A stretch of DNA of 64,000 bases from Cercis canadensis (GCA_003255065.1 QAOA01007568.1:124001-188000), one strand, 5' to 3'; counted from the stretch's first letter, positions 39,201-52,609 are shown. A program made the numbers and translations. Notes: generated from the sequence alone by a model not told the origin.

Positions 39201-42200
39201 TTTCACCTATCCTGGTTAAAAACACTGGTTAGTGTTAACAGATTCCCAGAAGAAAATAAGCTTTCTGAACAAAGCAATCTAGTAACAGATTTTGACAAAT
39301 GCCTAGAAAGAACCTAGATTGTTAGGAGTTCTATATATTAAATTATATGATTACATATAATAGGTGAGCTCCTCTATTTTATTCTATTAAGTGTTGGAAG
39401 ACATCTCTCAATTTGATAGACTCCTGTAGTCATTTGTGGCAATTTATCTGTTATCCAACCTTGCCACATATCTTTGAACTTTCTCTCTGCTTGTGCTTGT
39501 GTTTCTTCTAGATGTAATCATTCTGGAAACCTTGGTGTGACTGATTCTTCTGTTACCTCTTTATCCCCTTCAATATGTTTCTTCACCTTTGATAAGCTAG
39601 AAATCTGGATCTATGATCCATCTTGTTATATGTTATTGTATGCGCTTTTCTTTGGCCATCAAGTTCATCCTTATTTCTTCTGTTGTACCAGCATTTTCCA
39701 TGCCCTTATGCTATTACAAGAATGCTGGCAATGCTACTAGAAATCATGCAATTCAACAATTAAAATCTATATGCTGACATGACACGATTAGTGTTGCTCT
39801 GGGAAATTCTATAGTCTGTTTCTCAAACTCAAGTCTGTATGTTGTGCAAAATCATGACATTCAACCCTGATACCGTGTTATTTCTTTGATGGATCATTGT
39901 GTCTCAAAGTGGTTCATGAATGTTTATATTCTGTCAATTATTTCTGAATGATGCTATTCAGAAAATCTTAGTGTTTTACAATATTTTGCCTTACTAAAAA
40001 TGGGTTTAATATACTGCCTAGTATAGTTCAATACTGGCCAGATTGTTTATCTCACAAAACTCCTGTATTTTCAGAAGGCTCCAAGAAATCCAAAGAAACA
40101 TTCATCATCAAAAGGTTATGAAACTTTCCTAGTTGCTTTACCTTATTTTGAGGAATTATGATTACGGAAGTTGGATAATAAAAGTTATTGATGTTTTTCA
40201 GTTTCCAGCCAGAAGTTGCAGCGAGCTGGTTCAAAAAGGAATATTGAGCTGGTTGGAGATTTTCTCTTAATTTCCTGAATATCTTTTGAACTTCAAGGGT
40301 GGATTAGAATAGTCTGTAATTGTCAGTTAAGTGCTTCATGTGGGGATGGGATACAGGCTGAGATACTGTTGGCTATTGTTGCAGGATGAAGGATCCAGGA
40401 AAAAGGCAAAAAAGATTAAGAACAAAGATCCTGGTAAGTATTCTCTCTCCCTCTCTCCTTCATCTCTTGTAATGGCTACATAATGTTATCATTATTAAAT
40501 AGTTAGTTTTTCAATCTAAGTGCACATATGTTTCTGTGGACATTTGGCTAGACCACACAGGAAGAAGAGAAAATTGTTAGTTTCACTCCATTTAGCAACA
40601 TAAGAATGTGAGTGGTAGCAAGAAGGATCCAACCATTTATATGCAAGATGCAGGAAGTTGAAATTTTATTGCCATGGAACTATTGTGGAGCTTGTGAATG
40701 GATTTGCCTTTGTTTTGTTAGGTTTAATGTGCATCAATGAATACTTGATAAATGATGATGAACTTTCAAGTGTCCAAGCATGAGTTACCATGGAGATTGA
40801 CTACTCTGGCTTAATACTTTTGAGTAATATTGAGTTCTTTTTTACTGTCTGTTAAGTAAACTGGTACTTCAGGTATACTGAATACGTTTAGGTTAGTGTT
40901 AGGAATCCTCTCCCAAATTGGCACTGCATTTGGTTAGTTTCAGACAGATTTGGGTCTTGTTGATGTTGTCATGGGCTGTATACCACTGCTTTGTGACAAC
41001 CTCTGCCTGTGTATCCTTGGTGCGGTACAAGAAACTAGAAGGGCATTAGTGCAATTTGTTTATAGCTGGTCAGTTTTGTAAATATGTAAATAATTCGTGT
41101 GTAGCTATGTGTTTTTAACTTTATAGAAAACTTTCTTCTTTCCACATGCCTACCAATCTGCATAAATGATGTTCCTTTGTGTAAATATTGGTGCTTCTTT
41201 TTCAAAATAATTATTGAACACTTTTGTATCTTCGATAATTCATAAGTAATTGCATGTATGAAGCTTAGCCAAATTTGCTTATCATGTTTGTGAATTTGTA
41301 GGGGAAAATATCAAGGCAAAGGGTAAAGAATGTGAGGTACGTTTTTCCCATTCTTGGAATTCCATGTGTTTCTTAATGTGGGTGGATTAAATCTTCTTTT
41401 TTCACTGGGTTCTAATGTTTCATGCTTAATGCTATTCTGCAACTAATAATTTGCTGACTATCTGGCTCCTCTCTTAATTTCATCATCAGGTTTATTTTCA
41501 ATATAAATGTGTGCTACCATTCCATGCATGTTGTCCTCACACTTGTCACTGAAGAGCCATTGATTTGAAATCTAAACGATTGTATCTGGTTTGATTTTAA
41601 TAAACAAGGTAGCAATAGTAATGTTACTTGTTGGCTTGATTGAACAAGCCAATAGCAATTAAATGGTTAAAGGGTGAAGATAGAAAAGGCAAACAGAATA
41701 AAATTAGAATGAATTGAGTGAGTGAAAGACAGAAAGAAAACAAATTATATTTTTAATTAGTTTTTCAATTTATATAATGTTAAGATTATGAGATAATCAG
41801 TGGCTTATTGGAACTTTCTGGCTTTTTAAGGGTGCGATTGATATTGTTCTAGTAATTCCTTGCAAGCAAATCCCAAGGTTCTTATATTATTGGCAAAGAA
41901 GGAACTCTCTGAAAATTTGTGCAAGTTTATAGCGGCTTTTTTTTTGTAAATATATTTATATATTTGGAGAAGTTATTGTGTTTGATTATGATAGGTTTTA
42001 TATTATTCCTTCTTTACATTGATACCAGTTCATGCTATAAAGTTGCTGCAAACCATTCTCCGTTTAGTTCAATTCCATTTGCAATTTCATTTGATATTAT
42101 AGGCACTCGAAGTTGCTTGGCACACTTAAATATCTCAAGGAAATAAGGAGCTTTGTAGCAATCTCACTAGTGATTTTCTTTGAGCCAGTAATTTGACTTT

Positions 42201-42445
42201 GTGCATAAACAATGTAGGTTGAAGATGATAATAATGATGACATTGAAGAATTTTCAAGTGGTTCAGAGGTAATTGTCCTTGACATATGCACACATGTCGG
42301 CACTCATTCATTTGCCCTCACAGACATGAAGCCAGGTTTTGACGATTGATAGATTATAGCAGGCTGTGTTAACTTGCTTTTCTACTGATTGTGACTTTTC
42401 TCTATTTAGAATTCTAATGGAAGTGATGAAGATTGGACTGCATGA
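36253..42445 (+). CDS. RHL1: RHL1/HYP7, DNA topoisomerase VI complex subunit
   Basis: Twelve exons (36253-36570, 37081-37191, 37951-38037, 38125-38336, 38613-38721, 38890-39108, 40075-40114, 40202-40251, 40385-40433, 41302-41336, 42218-42268, 42410-42445) give 438 residues. RHL1 is a nuclear partner of plant topoisomerase VI, needed for DNA decatenation during endoreduplication, and so for root hair and cell size. The conserved core is at about 66-178: KKSQRKNRYLFSFPGLIAPI, KNPILYLDFPQGQMKLFGTI, LTLQFSRGGKNVM, FSDAWWIGRKEDNPQEAKLE. The middle and tail are acidic and Lys-rich, with HGSLVQATISTLFKKVEEK shared with the Arabidopsis protein and basic clusters such as RKKAKKIKNK. The C-terminus ends NSNGSDEDWTA. 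The tail is longer than I recall for Arabidopsis (about 355 residues), using several exons of 35-51 bp. Confidence 0.96.
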
Positions 42446-43046
42446 GAGTGTGCAAGTTGTCATTACTAGCGCCATGCCCAGCAATTCGGGGGCAAGTTCA
42501 AGCAAGTGATGCGATGCCATTTTCCCTGTTAAAATGGTTAAATTGTGAGGACTTAGCCTAGCATGCCCCTCTCTCAGCGCATATATGAGAGAAGATATAC
42601 CATGGTATAATGATGGAAAAAATAATGGAATTGATTTACTGCTTCCATCTTTGTCTCAGGTAGGAGTCCTTAGATACCGTTATTTTCAATGATCTTTACA
42701 TGTAGGGAGTTTATAGAGGGCATGCAAAAAAGTATTTTGGTATGTTCCGTTGAATATCAAACTGATTTATTTACTGGATCTTCTTATGTACCGATGGATA
42801 ATTATGTAATTGCAATCTTTCAATTATTTAAACAATTTCCACGAACAAAAAAGTAACACACCAAAAACAAGAAACCAATTAGAAATAAATCACTATATTT
42901 ATATAAAATATAAAATATCTTATCCATGAAGTTTCTTCAATTTTGGTTGGCTAAATTGTCTTCAGCTCATAACATGGAGATGAAGTAGGTAGAGATTTTT
43001 CTCTAATTTCTCATGCATTGTATTGTAATTCCATGAAAGATGCGTC

Positions 43047-43054
43047 TATAAATA
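43047..43054 (+). promoter_or_regulatory. TATA box ahead of a small secreted-protein-like frame
   Basis: TATAAATA in CTATAAATAGAGCC, 74 bp upstream of an ATG (43128) that opens a signal-peptide-like sequence. The spacing is that of an ordinary plant promoter and short leader. Confidence 0.5.
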
Positions 43055-43127
43055 GAGCCTCATCTTGTAGTTCTCTTTCATATCGAAAACCACAGCCTTT
43101 CATAGCCAGCTTATTAGTTTTTAGACA

Positions 43128-43438
43128 ATGAAGAATAGTGCAATGTTGCCTAATGCGTTCTTGTGCATCTTTATTTCTGCCTTGTTGGCCACAACCCTAC
43201 CTTAAACTAATGCTGTCAATGTGTGACTACTACTGCATATTGCCGGTTTCAACAGGAAATGATGGTGACCTTTAACTTTGCATATTTAAAGGGAAATGAC
43301 ACATGCCCCCTTACCGTCATGTTAGCTGCCTATGACAGATTTGATGCTACTATTAAGTTGGTTGTATACAGATTTGTTAGAAGAAAGCTAGTAATTCAAA
43401 CTTTGATACACAAACTTTGTTTCTTAAAGAAAGAGTAA
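43128..43438 (+). pseudogene. possible small secreted-protein gene, broken
   Basis: From ATG 43128 the frame reads MKNSAMLPNAFLCIFISALL and ATTLP before a TAA at 43203-43205; the next codons would read TNAVNV. This has the charge, hydrophobic core and small-residue end of a signal peptide. In another frame, 43223-43438 stays open for 71 codons and carries two Cys early on (AYCRFQQEMM, NDTCPLT). A stop and a frame shift would separate the two, so if it was one gene it is now broken; an unrecognised intron is the alternative. I do not recognise the family. The TATA box at 43047 supports a former or present transcript. Confidence 0.35.
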
Positions 43439-44004
43439 TGTGGAAGTTTTTGCATGGACTGAACAATTGTAAAAAGGAAAAAAAAAAAAAGCTGGTAAAC
43501 TAATAAGAAAAACAAGTTTGGGAATATAAGTTTATGTATAACACATTACTTGAACAGTTTTTAAGGATCCAGTAATGTTCATGCCAATGACTTCATACCA
43601 CAAATGAGGAATGGAAGACCACCTATTTTTGGTTTTGGCCCTGTTACAACAAATGCAACTAGAAACTATCTTCGATCACTTTGAACCCCTAAAATATATT
43701 TTAAGATGACTTCATTATAAGCAGAAACTCACTTCTAAATTTATGCTAAGTTACAGGGACTACTATCGAAAATCAAAATGCTTTACGAGCCCCTAGTTGA
43801 CACACTGCAATCTAAGACTTGCCTTTCTTTCTGACATATTTGATATACAACATACAGAACAAGTTTTCTTTTTCTTTTTCAATCATGTTCTTCAACTAGA
43901 TTAAAACGTAAAAGTGCAAACTAAGCAAGGTGTTGTTTTACGGATTTACAAAGAAGTGATCACTGGCTTAGACCTGTCACATGATATTCAAGCCAAACTT
44001 AGGC

Positions 44005-47000
44005 TTAAGAGCCTATGAATGCATCAACTTTGGTATTTGTTGTCCTTGACAAGAACTTCATGCAAATTGGTGGCTTAACTCCAGCAAGAGCTAGTATTGA
44101 AGCAGGTAGAGTCCATATACCATCCCCACATATCAAACCAGAAGCTACTGCTGGCCCAAAAGCATCTGCCTTGGCCTTGTTTATCTTTTCCCACACAAAT
44201 AATATCAGACTTCCAATACACATGTCAATGGCAAAGTATGAACCTAAATAGAAAGGTATAGCCATTGCCATTGGAAGTGGTATAAACCTTCCCCTCTTAC
44301 CCAAGTAGTCTTTGATCATGTTTATCACAATGGCAGAACCAAATAATATATAACAAAGCAGGAGGCAATTCTTTGGTAGAGATGAGAAGCCTTCTACTCC
44401 CAGCTTGGCCATGTTACGGTACACAATTGCATATGGGGCCGGATATTCACTTTTTTCCATCCCAAGGTCATCAAATGCATTGTAGAAAATCCAAAAGACA
44501 CAAGGAGAGATAATGCAACCCATTGCTGTGCCGATAATCTGGCTCACAAACATGGCACGAGGTGAAGCCAGGGTAAGGTAGCCAGTCTTAAAATCCTGTG
44601 AGAGGTCAGAAGCTGTGGAGACAATGTTCATCATGACTCCACAGGCTGCTAGGCCAGCAAGAACTCCACCATGTGCTGCACCAGCCCATGCCCCAATTGT
44701 GAAGATGGCAAGCTTTCCATAGGTGGATGCAAGGGACCAATCTGTTAGCCCACAACCATAAGCATTACAGAATGCTAAGGTGGGAGCAAGTAAGTAGATG
44801 ACCAATATGTAGTACCATTTCAGTTCATTAAAGATGTGGGGAAGAGTGGCCATAGAGATGGCAGCAATGGCAACATAGCCTCCAACTGCAAACCATGTGG
44901 GAATTTGATCTTTAAGAAAGAGTTGGGTCCGGCGCTGCTCATCATAAGACAGTTGAGGACTTGAGGAGGAGGTCTGATCAACAGGAAGAACATTCTCCCT
45001 TTGTTTGTTCCGGATTTGGAAATACATTCCTGAGAGGGAATGACTTAGCACCTTGAAGAAGTTATATAAACCATCTCCCAAGATCATGGCTATGGCTATA
45101 AACACCTGAACACAAGGTGTAACAGAAATCTATTAAATTGACAAGGCATGGAAAGCATGCATATATAGAGGCATTATTTATGACAGGAATCTCACCTTGT
45201 AACCTTGGAGGCTATGTAGGCTGCCTTCATCAAGTTTTGCAGGGTACCAATCACCCTTTTTCTTTTCTATGAGCGGCCACATTACTCCCCAAGAAAGTAT
45301 TCCTCCAAGGAGCACTGATATGTTTATGATATATGGGCAAATCATGCCCACTCCAACATAGATTGCAGAGAAATCAAAATAAAACCTGCAAATAAGTCAA
45401 CATTGGGTTAAGCACCCCTAATTATGCTTATGTGCATTTTTATCTCAACTTTTGATCAAGAAAGAAATGTGACACATACTTGTACTGGTATGCTTTGAGA
45501 CCCAGTGAAGGGAAGTTGTCAAATCCACAATCTTCTCCAGCAGAATAGAACCATTTAAAGAAACTCCATAAGAAACTAAAAGTGAAGAATTTTCCCAACG
45601 CTTTCACTTGCTTCCTGGAAGAGTAGAGAAGAATTACTAGTCAATTGATTTCAATCTCTAATGTCTGATACAATCACATTTGACTTTAAAGTATCTGTTA
45701 CGGCGCTTACTTTGCTAATTTGGCTCCTTGAGGAGTGTGGAAGCTGTTGATGAGATGAGCAGTCGCAGTACCACTCGGATATGTCAATTTGAAGTCAATA
45801 ATCATAATCTGAAAGCAATAATAGAAGCCATATTAATTAAGATTCTATTAGAGTAAGAAACTGAGATGTCAATGATTAACCATTTTGCTACTAAAGTATC
45901 AGCAAAACTCATTCTATTCTAATGGATAGTGAATTCCATATTGCAAGAATGCATCACACCTTTCGAAGAGGTACAACTGAGAAGAGGCCAAGAAAGCTAA
46001 CAACAAAGAGAAATCCAATGATCCATCCTAAACCTGGGTTCTTGATATCTGTGGTATCTGATGATTGTGTGGCAACACGTTCACTCATTCCAAAGAGGTA
46101 ACTCCCAAAACCACCTGTTAAAACAAAGTCAATTACAGACTAAGAATCTTCATTCGAGCAGTACCAATCATGATGTGAACTAAACATTGTACGCAAATTA
46201 CAAAAGAGTTAATATTGTCTTTCACAAATTTACCATCAGAATCTCAGTGCACTGTTCCTGATTTTTAGTTCTAAAGTTCAAATTTTCAGTTCTTTAGATA
46301 TATGACATAAAAATTGAACTTAGACTTGTCAGTTACTAATTCTGCATTCCGTGGACAAAATTGAAGGCTGTGCTCGTGTTTCTATCAAAATTCTGCCTGA
46401 CAGTGACAAACAGTAATCTTTGACTCCGAAAGATTGATAGAATTTGTCCAACCTAAAAATTCCTGCCGTTTGTTCTAAGTTTCAAACTGAGGAATTGACT
46501 TCTTCAAAATTTCTCCAAATTTCGTCATCTTCCTTTTTAAAAATAATTTCATCCCAGAAAATTGAATAAACGGAAAGACCTCAAAAGCTGATCTCATCTT
46601 TCTGAGGAATCAGATAGAACCAAGATCAATGCTAGTAACTAAGGCTAGGCCAAATCAAAATCACATATTATATTACAGATTTAGAAATGGAACAAACCCA
46701 AAATCTTAACTTGAGTGTTACTTGCTAACATCAAATTTCAATTCTAAATAACAGATTAACTGTCAAGGCCTGAAAAAAATAAAAGGGTCATAATTTTACT
46801 TGCAGAAGATTATATATAAGTGGCAAAGAGATAGTGAGATGAAGGTTACCGCTAAAGGCGATGCCAGAGGAGGCAACAACACAGGTTTGGATGACAGTGT
46901 TCTCCTGCCTAGTAAAGGGTTGCTGTAACAAGCCAGATTTCTCCAAGATCTTCGTCCAAGTCTTGACAAAGAAGAAACCCAGAAGCCCAGCAGAGACATT

Positions 47001-47258
47001 GAGTGAAGGGATAATCCCAGTGGTGAGGTTCAGCTTCATCACTATGAAACAGAAGAGTATGCTTAGCACCAAGCTCACCAAAAAGGCCCTTATGGTTAGC
47101 TGGTTCTTCCATGAAGGCACCTCTTGGTTCTCAAACATCCTCTCCACAGAAATCTCTTCTTCTTTGAGCTTCAGGCCCTTCTGGTTAGGATCATGTTCAT
47201 CTCTTGCATCATCATCAAAACCATTATCCACTTTATCCTCAACTCCATTTTGAGCCAT
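44005..47258 (-). CDS. yellow stripe-like metal-nicotianamine transporter, YSL5/7/8 clade
   Basis: Six exons (46850-47258, 45960-46114, 45711-45808, 45480-45614, 45196-45385, 44005-45105) give 695 residues, the size of the Arabidopsis YSL7 group. The family belongs to the oligopeptide transporters and moves metal-nicotianamine complexes or small peptides across membranes with protons. After a hydrophilic acidic N-terminus (residues 1-55, with [20 protein letters not shown] as in YSL7) come many hydrophobic helices. Signature stretches include [91 protein letters not shown], and near the C-terminus [20 protein letters not shown]. No frame breaks. ATG 47258 is the first in frame. The substrate of this clade cannot be read from sequence. 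Confidence 0.96.
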
Positions 47259-48239
47259 TTTCTCTATCCTTGAGCAGAGTACAGAGGCTGGAATCCTGGG
47301 ACTGCGGATATGGGTTCGGAATCTTTAATAAAGGGTGAATCTTTCTAGGAACTTTGTATAAAGTTGGTGTTGTTTCTTATGGGCTATAAATATAATTGGA
47401 GTTGTCTGGAAGAGAAAGTTGGAATATGCTGTGATGGGTCCAATGAGTATTTATCAATGAATATCAGCATCACCATTGAGGGATAGAGTGTGTGTGAATG
47501 TGATAGGAAATTGATGCCTCGCCGTAAATTACAAGTCGAGCTGTTTTAGAAAATGACAGGCAAAATGGTTATGTATTGACCATGAACAGCACACACAGTG
47601 CACTCTTTCTATCGGTGATCTTGACTTGGATGATCTTTTTATGGTTTATATATATGCAACTTTAAATTCAGTGTAGCTAGATGACAATCATCATCTCACC
47701 AAGTGTGTACTAATCTAAGTTATCAGATTAAGTGCTCTCTACCAAAAAAGAAAATAATTTAAATGAGCACAGTTAAATTATATCAACTATAATCATATGA
47801 GTTAGTGCCTACAAGTGGATACTTTCCTCTCTTATTTTTTTTTTGGGGTCTATTCTGATAGCTTGACCACGGATTCCAAGGCCTGAAGATGGGATTTGAT
47901 TTCACATGCAATAATAAGATAAGAAATGGCACTATCAGAGTTGATTCAACGAAGTGTTTATTTTTGAGTGATACTTATATAATTTATATTAGAATTATTG
48001 GTTACGTTATTCAAGTCCTTGGACTATTTTGCAAGAAATGATCTTATCATATTCGTATCAAAATGGCCATAAACTATAAATAAACACTTATTTATTTATT
48101 TTTTATATGAAGAAACACTTATATATTGAGCTTAGGCTAGTGCAGTAAGATTGCAGCAAACTATGGGCTACGGCAACAAACAAACCGTGAATATGAATTG
48201 TGTTAGACCTGTATTGACTATTGAGAATATTTATATTTT

Positions 48240-48742
48240 AGGTTTAAATATATTACAGGTTCTTATAGTTTTGATGAATTTTGAATCAAGTCTCTATATA
48301 TATATATATTTTTTTCTCTTTTTAGATCCTTATAGTTTGAAATTTTTGTAATTGGGTCCCTATCATTACCCTAGTTATAAATTCGCCAGTTTATTGTTGA
48401 CATGACAAACGGCTTGTCCATGTGATAATAAATGAAGCTTACGTGGTGCTAAAGTGGCACACAAATTGCCAAAGTAGAGAGAGAATTGAATAAGAGAAAA
48501 GATGACTAAGTGACAATTTGTATGCCATTTTGGCGCCACATCAGCTTCTTTTATTCTCACATAGACAAACTGTTTGTCATGTGAGCACTAAATTGACGAA
48601 TTTATAATTGGAGTGACGGTAAGGACCAAATTAAAAAAAATTCAAACTATAAGGACCCCAAAAGAAGAAAAAAAAACTATAGAGACTTGATTCAAAATTC
48701 GTCCAAACTATAAGGACTTGCAGTATATTTATAATTATATTT
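48240..48742. mobile_element. foldback DNA element with arms of about 230 bp
   Basis: The left arm (48240-48472) and the reverse complement of the right arm (48508-48742) align almost end to end: both contain GAATTTTGAATCAAGTCTCT, a TCCTTATAGTTTG block, an AATTTGGTCC or AATTGGGTCC block, TATAAATTCG and ACATGACAAAC. The loop is only about 35 bp. No coding sequence. This is a non-autonomous DNA transposon with long inverted arms, possibly Mutator-like; the superfamily is not certain because no target duplication could be seen. Confidence 0.8.
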
Positions 48743-49147
48743 TATATATTAATATTTGACAATTTTTTTAAATACTTATTTCATTTCATGTGAGACTCGA
48801 GAACTGCATGTAACTATTATACAAATATATTTCAAAATTATTCTTTTTTTGTGACTATCTTTCGAAATTACTTAAATCATTAAAAATTATTAATGTTTTA
48901 ATATTTTATCTATTAGGAAATGAGTAAATTTAGTCTCCACGCATTTTTTTTTTGAAAAAAGAAATTAATATTGAATGGTTCAATAATTGCTGCTTGATGG
49001 CTCATCAGTTGTGAAAACAAATCTACAATTGAAGGTTGAAAAACATAATTTGGATTTGTTTTCTTCATGTTGCGTTTGCACACTAAATGTAGGAGATGTA
49101 ACAAAATTTTAGTGAATTTTTTTAGTTAATATCACAAATATCTTTAC

Positions 49148-49268
49148 TCTACTTAATTGGATGTGAAATTAATTTCGTTTGAAGATCAGAGTAATTACAA
49201 TTTCTTCNTCTACCTAATTGGATGTGAAATTAATTTCGTTTGAAGATCAGAGTAATTACAATTTCTTC
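49148..49268 (+). repeat. 60-bp direct duplication around an N
   Basis: Two 60-bp copies, 49148-49207 and 49209-49268, differ at one base and are separated by a single N at 49208. Such a layout suggests two overlapping contig ends that were not merged. Confidence 0.9.
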
Positions 49269-49691
49269 TCTCTCAGCAATTCTCTTACTAATAAAACGTG
49301 TATAAAATAAAAAGATATCTGCAATTATAGACGTGAAAAAGAAATATAGAGGTTCATTGCATATGTGATAACTAATAGGACATGTTAATAGAAAAACAAG
49401 TAAAGCTTCATTGGATTTTGACAAAATTGGTTGAACAAGTAGACAATGGTTTGACAGTAATAATTAACCACTACACGAGTAAGGAGAAATGTCGCCATCG
49501 TCACTCACCCAATCTGCAGCTTCGATGTCTCATCGTCAATTGTTGCATTTGAGCAACAAATGGTATTTTTCTTGACGGAAAACTTAATATGTGGTTGTCA
49601 GAAAGTTTTGGACTTCGCAAGTTTCATGTGATGACAGCTTGTGGATATGATTTGGTGATCTGTATTCAAGGTTTACATATCTTCTTATTGA

Positions 49692-50358
49692 ATGTACTAG
49701 ATTTTTCAAAGAGGAAAAAAGGGTTACGGGATCTGAATCTCTTTTTAAAATAAAACTACATAATATCCTTAAGGACATGTAAACTCCTCTTTTGGTACTT
49801 ACCTGTATAAGTACTAACCCAAAGGGGCAATAGAATAACATTTAAGATAATATAAAATAGTTTAAATAAATTTAATATAATTTAAATTACACCAATTATA
49901 CCAATAACAATCTACAAATCAAAATAATATAAAAAAAAAGGTCAAAATCGATCATTGTCAATCCCACTCATGGATAGCAAATGGCTGATCTTTTGTTTGT
50001 TTTCTAGAAGCCTGTCACAGATAANATGTACTAGATTTTTCAAAGAGGAAAAAAGGGTTACGGGATCTGAATCTCTTTTTAAAATAAAACTACATAATAT
50101 CCTTAAGGACATGTAAACTCCTCTTTTGGTACTTACCTTTATAAGTACTAACCCAAAGGGGCAATAGAATAACATTTAAGATAATATAAAATAGTTTAAA
50201 TAAATTTAGTATAATTTAAATTACAACAATTATACCAATAACAATCTACAAATCAAAATAATATAAAAAAAAAGGTCAAAATCGATCATTGTCAATCCCA
50301 CTCATGGATAGCAAATGGCTGATCTTTTGTTTGTTTTCTAGAAGCCTGTCACAGATAA
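49692..50358 (+). repeat. 333-bp direct duplication around an N
   Basis: Copies 49692-50024 and 50026-50358 have equal length and about three mismatches, with one N at 50025 between them. No coding content. Most likely an unmerged overlap, perhaps of two haplotypes, rather than true tandem DNA. Confidence 0.92.
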
Positions 50359-50759
50359 GGACCACAAAAAAGAGTAGTCAGCGGGTTCACACGGTAATGT
50401 AATTGCACGTTGTTGTGAAGAACGAACAAATTACCTTATTTAATTTTAGCCAAAAAAAAAAAAACTCTTTACCATCAAAGTATACACACGATTCTTATAA
50501 CTCTGCTTATATGAATCAAGATGTTTAATATCTAAAGTTATATTTTTATTTTGTATTTTCCTTTTCAATTCTCAGAGTATTATGCTCTTCCATAACTTGA
50601 AAAAAGGCATGATAATGCTTAGGGTTGACTTTGTAAATACCGAATATTAAAAGGAACATTTTTTATCATAAAGTTTATAAAAAAGACTTATTAGTTTTTT
50701 ATATAAATTAATTTTTGTTTGGTTTCTCAAACACTGTTTTATGTGAATAGTAAATTATC

Positions 50760-52330
50760 TGTTTTGCCTATGAGTAATTGGGAGTGGCTATTTTTTTTTT
50801 TTTTACCTATATGGTTATTCTTAGTTTTTTTTTTCTTCAAAACTATGTGGGTATCATAGATTATATGTTGTTATAGCTCATACTATGCCACGATTTATTT
50901 CTTAATATAGGAGAACAATTTTCTCACAAACAAGGATCATAACAAATGAGATGATGACCTCTAAGGAGTAAGATTGGTTCTAAGTGGATATAAATTTATC
51001 TTAGCATAAGTGAGTATCATTCTAATCTATGTGGTTATTTTTTGGTATTTTTAGTATTTCTCTTCCTTGAGCTATATGGGTATCATTTAGATTCTATGTG
51101 ATTATTTTTCATGTAATATGTAGTTAATAATCACAATATGTAAGTATTTTGTGAAAATAGTTTCGGGGCAAAACAAAGGTTAGTTAATTGTTTACATTAA
51201 TAGTGCTAGAAAAACTAAACTGAAATTAATATATATATATATATATATATATAAAGAATTTATGAATTTTTTTTATAAATTTTATAATTCAAACAATAAT
51301 TTTCTTGATAAAAAATAAAAAAAATATTATATAAACTTATCTTGGATTAGTATTTGATTCGTGTGTCTTTTTGGTTGAAGGCAGCCGTGTGTTTGAGTTG
51401 CCTCTTCAATAATTAATTTCGAAAAGAATTTATTTTTAACAGAATCTAAAAGGGAAAAAGGTAAGGGTAAAGTCATTTTCTATGAGAGTTAATTTGTATT
51501 TCTCTAAGCACCGATTAAAATTGATTTTGTGTTATCCAAACATAATGCCAGGAATTATTCAGTTGGATTGACACTGACTTGTATAATGTGATGTTTCAAT
51601 TTGAAGTAAAAAACTGAAGATTGTCTTCTAATAAATGTCGTAAAGTAAAAGAAGTCTGTCGTTCTTCGACTTTTTCTAGAATCTAACATTTGAAAAATAC
51701 CCACTATCTTTGGAGTTTATTATTTTTAAAAATTTAATATTAGAATAATTTAGTTTTAAAGATCAAGACTTTTAGTTTGGTGTCTTCTATATCATATAAA
51801 ATAATTAAAATATTTTTTGATGTTATATAATTATTATATTTAACATATATAGTTATTTTTTAGTGTTATGTGATTATTTTATTTACATATGTATTTATTA
51901 TTTGATACTGTATTATTATTTTATTTATATATGTAATTATCATATTTAAAAATAAATATAATAATATTGAAGGGAGAAACAAAAGGAAAAATCAGTTTAT
52001 AAGCATGTTAGAATATATATTTTTTCTTTTTAAGGATAAATTAGATTATTTTCTGGGTTAAGTCCAACGGAGAACTTAAACTATTTTCATTCTCAAAAGT
52101 GAGATAAGTTCTTTTTTTTTATATATATAAAGATTAATATTAAAATTAAATTAGATTAAACCTTGTAATAAAATTAGTATGTTTTAAACTTTAGATATAA
52201 AAAATTTCTCAAACGAATACATAACTAAGTGAAAAATTTAGACTTTTATATCATTTTATAACCAAAAAATATACATAATTAAGTTATTGTTTGATGTCAT
52301 AAATATTATTATGATGCTAATTAAACTTAA
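50760..52330. repeat. AT-rich low-complexity region
   Basis: Words of the type TATGTGGTTATT, TATATGTAATTATC and TTATTTTTTAGTGTTATGTG return at irregular spacing, along with an (AT)n run at 51229-51253. No period is clear enough to define a unit. It may be an old, heavily mutated element or simple intergenic DNA. Confidence 0.4.
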
Positions 52331-52609
52331 GCAGATACACGTGGCCTAATGAAAGGGATCCTTTAGTTATGGCGTTTGTATTGAATGTGTTTTGACTTTC
52401 ATAATGAATCCAATCCATGTGCCTCACGTTAGGCCTCAATCGGTTTGTAGTGTGAAATATATTTAAGTGTGTAACAATTAATGCGAGGGGCGAACATCAG
52501 CGTTAGCATCCGCATGGTCCTCACTGGTTTCACATTCAGAAACAAACAAACAAGCGAATTCAGCCACGAACTAAGGAAACGTTCATTGGACCTAAATGTA
52601 ATGATGGAG

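Larger units (their letters stand above)
42446..44004. other. convergent region between RHL1 and the YSL gene
   Basis: Apart from the 3' ends of the two flanking genes, this stretch carries the possible small secreted-protein relic at 43047-43438. No other feature is supported. Confidence 0.5.

Noticed and set aside
49480-49660. Possible old retroelement remnant
   Set aside because: No terminal repeats, primer site or protein motif is visible.
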